From Legionella londiniensis (lineage in GTDB: Bacteria; Pseudomonadota; Gammaproteobacteria; Legionellales; Legionellaceae): a stretch of DNA of 46,526 bases. The translations under genes and the position numbers were made by a program. Below the pieces are notes generated by a model. That model made no database searches and was not told the DNA's origin. It was given only the letters and a program-made list of their open reading frames with translations. Positions 44,234 to 46,526 of this stretch are shown piece by piece; the first letter of the stretch is position 1, and the number at the start of each line of letters is the position of its first letter. The stretch is from contig NZ_LNYK01000019.1 of the NCBI RefSeq assembly GCF_001467825.1, forward strand, positions 90,981 through 137,506, read 5' to 3'.

Positions 44234-46526
44234 ATGCGTATATTTTTATTGGTTGGTCTATTCCTCACATCCATTCTTCATGCAGCCGAAGTCACGATTC
44301 AAACTGAAAAGGACAAGGACGATACCGTTTTTTTTCTCGAAATTGGTGATTTCACCTTAAAGCAGGATGCAGAAAACCTGCAAAGAGAGTTAAAGGCAAC
44401 CTTCAATGAGCGGGCAGAGGTTGTTCGCCATCCCAGAGAAATATTCCTGGTCAAAATCGGACCACTTAAGGATTATGCCCATACGCGAAAACTTAAAGAT
44501 AAGATTGCTGCTTTTCTTAAAGCATCAAGCGAACGCGTTCAAAATTCAAGTCTTCCTGCGGAAAAAATATGGAATTTAAGAAACGCTGATATTCGCGCTG
44601 TGATTGCTGAGGTATCAAGAGTGACTGGTAAAAATTTTCTGGTGGACCCACGGGTTCAAGGGAAAATATCAATTGTATCGAGTACCCCGCTGTCCGATAA
44701 AGAACTATATCAGGTTTTTTTATCCATGCTGCAAATCTCAGGTTATTCAGCCATCCCCAGCGGAAAAGTAATTAAAATCATTCCAAATATTGATGCGAAA
44801 ACACAGGCATCGGATTTATTGAGCCAAATGAAACAACCCGCCCTTGGCGATACAATTCTTGTGCAGGTAATACCCATTCACTATGTTCCTGCCGAGCAAC
44901 TGGTTCCTGTTCTTAGGCCGCTGATGCCCCAATGGAGCAGTGTATCCGCCTATGGTCCATCCAATATGCTGATTCTTTCAGGGCAAGCAAGTAAAATCAG
45001 GCAACTTGCGCACATTATCAAACAGGTAGACAGTTCCAGCGCCAGCGGCATTGACGTCGTGCCTTTAAAACATGCGTTAGCAATGGATATTGCCAACACG
45101 CTAAAAGATTTGGTTAAATCGCAAACTCCTTCAGGGCTTCGCAGCCAAACCACGCTCGCAGCAGATGACCGCAATAATGCGATTCTCATCAGCGGCAGTA
45201 AAACAGAGCGCCTGCGTTTGCGCCTTTTGATTAATCAGCTTGACAAGCCAAGCCCCTACGGCAGCAACAGCAATACCCAGGTTATCTATCTCAATTATCT
45301 GCGCGCTGAGGATTTGGTACCGATTTTGGCAGGCATAGCGCAGGCAAGCTTCAGTGGCACTGTGGGTACCACCATAGGAACCATCACTCGCCCAGCCCTG
45401 GACAGCACAAACCCTGCTTCCAATTTCGCAGGCGGCACATCAAGCAGCGGTCAGACAGGCGCCATTGGCACGACGGGGGCTGCAGTTAATCCCGACGCTG
45501 TTCCTACCACAGCCGGCGCTACCACCGAATCTGAAGGCAGCACCAAACCTTCCGTGCAAATCATCGCAGAACCCAATACAAACTCGATCATCATCAATGC
45601 TCCAGTCACCCTGATTCGCATGCTCAAATCTGTGATCAGCCAACTAGACATTAAGCCTGCACAAATACTAATCGAAGCGCTGGTCGCTGAAATTAATGAA
45701 AGCGATGTGGTCAACCTTGGCATCGAATGGGGCAGCATCAACCAGGATACGTTAGCCAGTACCAGTTTTCGCCCTGGATTTGCTGTCGTGAATTCTCGAA
45801 CGACACTTGATCAGTTTCAAGCCCAGATTTATGCTCTGGCCAGAGAGCGCAGAGCCAATATTCTTTCCACGCCATCGGTGGTGGTTTTGGATAATCGCCA
45901 GGCAAAAATTCTCATAGGCAAACAGCTTTCAGTTGCCACAACGTCTTACCCGAACAACGCTGGAGGCACAACCACCGCCAGTCCTTTTACTACATTTGAA
46001 CGGGTCAATGTCGCTTTGCACCTGTATGTCAGGCCGCAGATTACGCGCGGCCAAGGGATCCAGATGCAGATAGACCAAGGGAATGATACTCTGGATGCAA
46101 CAAGCACAATTGATATAACAACCAATCCTGTGTTTAACATCAGCGCGATCGTGACTTCTGTCCATGTAGACAGTGGCGATATCATTATTTTAGGCGGCCT
46201 GGCTCAAGACAGCCTTGGAAATGATGATACCCGGCTACCGATTTTAGGCGACATCCCAGGCGTTGGACGGCTGTTTCAACGAAATCTCACAAATCGCGAG
46301 AAAAAAGTGCTGATGGTCTTTATCCGGCCGCAGATATTAAGAACAGAACGGGATGCCTTGATGGTCACAGGCGGTAAATATGTCGATATACGGCAATACC
46401 AACTGGAATCATTGCGCGAACAAGAATACGATGAACGCAATAAAGATATCGTTTTACCGCCATTACGGCAGGCGCCGCTGCCAAAGCCATTCTGCCGTCC
46501 GCCTGCCAAGGCCCTTCCGTTAAAAT
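44234..46526 (+). CDS. gspD: type II secretion outer-membrane secretin GspD/LspD with N-terminal SPOR-like domain (runs off the right edge)
   Basis: A secretin forming the outer-membrane channel of type II secretion; 764 codons are visible. The signal peptide is MRIFLLVGLFLTSILHA. Residues 32-95 have a SPOR pattern (FFLEIGDFTLKQDAENLQ, then IFLVKIGPLKDYAHTRKLKD). The N0 domain starts near residue 112 (WNLRNADIRAVIAEVSRVTG). Then follow N1, N2 and N3, with a Gly/Ser/Thr-rich loop in N3 (GTVGTTIGTITRP to GATTESEGSTKP). The secretin domain runs from QILIEALVAEI to DTRLPILGDIPGVGRLFQ and VLMVFIRPQIL. A Pro-rich tail runs to the edge. The ribosome site is weak. If Legionella-like, gspE would be expected next, outside this window. 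Confidence 0.96.
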   Translation, partial: MRIFLLVGLFLTSILHAAEVTIQTEKDKDDTVFFLEIGDFTLKQDAENLQRELKATFNERAEVVRHPREIFLVKIGPLKDYAHTRKLKDKIAAFLKASSERVQNSSLPAEKIWNLRNADIRAVIAEVSRVTGKNFLVDPRVQGKISIVSSTPLSDKELYQVFLSMLQISGYSAIPSGKVIKIIPNIDAKTQASDLLSQMKQPALGDTILVQVIPIHYVPAEQLVPVLRPLMPQWSSVSAYGPSNMLILSGQASKIRQLAHIIKQVDSSSASGIDVVPLKHALAMDIANTLKDLVKSQTPSGLRSQTTLAADDRNNAILISGSKTERLRLRLLINQLDKPSPYGSNSNTQVIYLNYLRAEDLVPILAGIAQASFSGTVGTTIGTITRPALDSTNPASNFAGGTSSSGQTGAIGTTGAAVNPDAVPTTAGATTESEGSTKPSVQIIAEPNTNSIIINAPVTLIRMLKSVISQLDIKPAQILIEALVAEINESDVVNLGIEWGSINQDTLASTSFRPGFAVVNSRTTLDQFQAQIYALARERRANILSTPSVVVLDNRQAKILIGKQLSVATTSYPNNAGGTTTASPFTTFERVNVALHLYVRPQITRGQGIQMQIDQGNDTLDATSTIDITTNPVFNISAIVTSVHVDSGDIIILGGLAQDSLGNDDTRLPILGDIPGVGRLFQRNLTNREKKVLMVFIRPQILRTERDALMVTGGKYVDIRQYQLESLREQEYDERNKDIVLPPLRQAPLPKPFCRPPAKALPLK

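Overview
The window reads as a chromosomal segment of a Legionella-like gammaproteobacterium (order Legionellales). The basis is a gammaproteobacterial mla/lpt core, a type II secretin with an N-terminal SPOR-like domain (as I recall for Legionella LspD), a 17-kDa-antigen/Lpp0805-type glycine-zipper lipoprotein, moderate GC, and AT-rich accessory genes that look like candidate secreted effectors. The species cannot be fixed from the sequence alone.

Layout. Positions 1-4600 (minus strand) hold a carA-metK-sahH series, then a small exported protein, then the 5' end of carB, so the two carbamoyl-phosphate synthase subunits are separated by the S-adenosylmethionine cycle. Positions 4.7-9.6 kb (minus) hold an ABC exporter, a WbpM/CapD-type nucleotide-sugar dehydratase and a UbiA-family prenyl-phosphate phosphoribosyltransferase, probably for surface glycan synthesis. 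Positions 9.7-18.6 kb are the cell-envelope core: mlaFEDCB-ibaG-murA-NIF3 on minus, divergent from kdsD-kdsC-lptC-lptA-lptB on plus. Together they cover phospholipid retrograde transport, the first peptidoglycan step, Kdo synthesis and LPS export. Positions 18.7-22.1 kb hold trpGDC and a glutaminase, each preceded by conspicuous palindromic DNA. Positions 22.1-29.0 kb (minus) hold a 52-residue Pro/Glu repeat peptide, a CBS protein, a glycine-zipper lipoprotein, alr, dnaB, a DUF2147 protein and a SWIM/SNF2 helicase.

The accessory highlight is 29.2-31.2 kb. Two tandem, AT-rich paralogous genes of unrecognised family both carry an His-Gly block and an ACY/GCY cysteine block separated by exactly 46 residues, on hydrophobic beta-strand-like segments. 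This is the layout of clan CD cysteine peptidases (caspase, gingipain and RTX CPD types). The second has a Glu-rich, Ser-ended C-terminus like a Dot/Icm export signal.

Positions 31.4-38.4 kb hold nadE, two small outer-membrane barrel proteins, rpe, slt and a DegQ-like protease. Positions 38.4-42.5 kb hold pgeF, rluD and miaB, with an extra membrane-protein gene and an 83-bp inverted-repeat element lying between pgeF and rluD. The window ends with an MFS transporter, an elongator tRNA-Met and the type II secretin gspD/lspD, which runs off the right edge.
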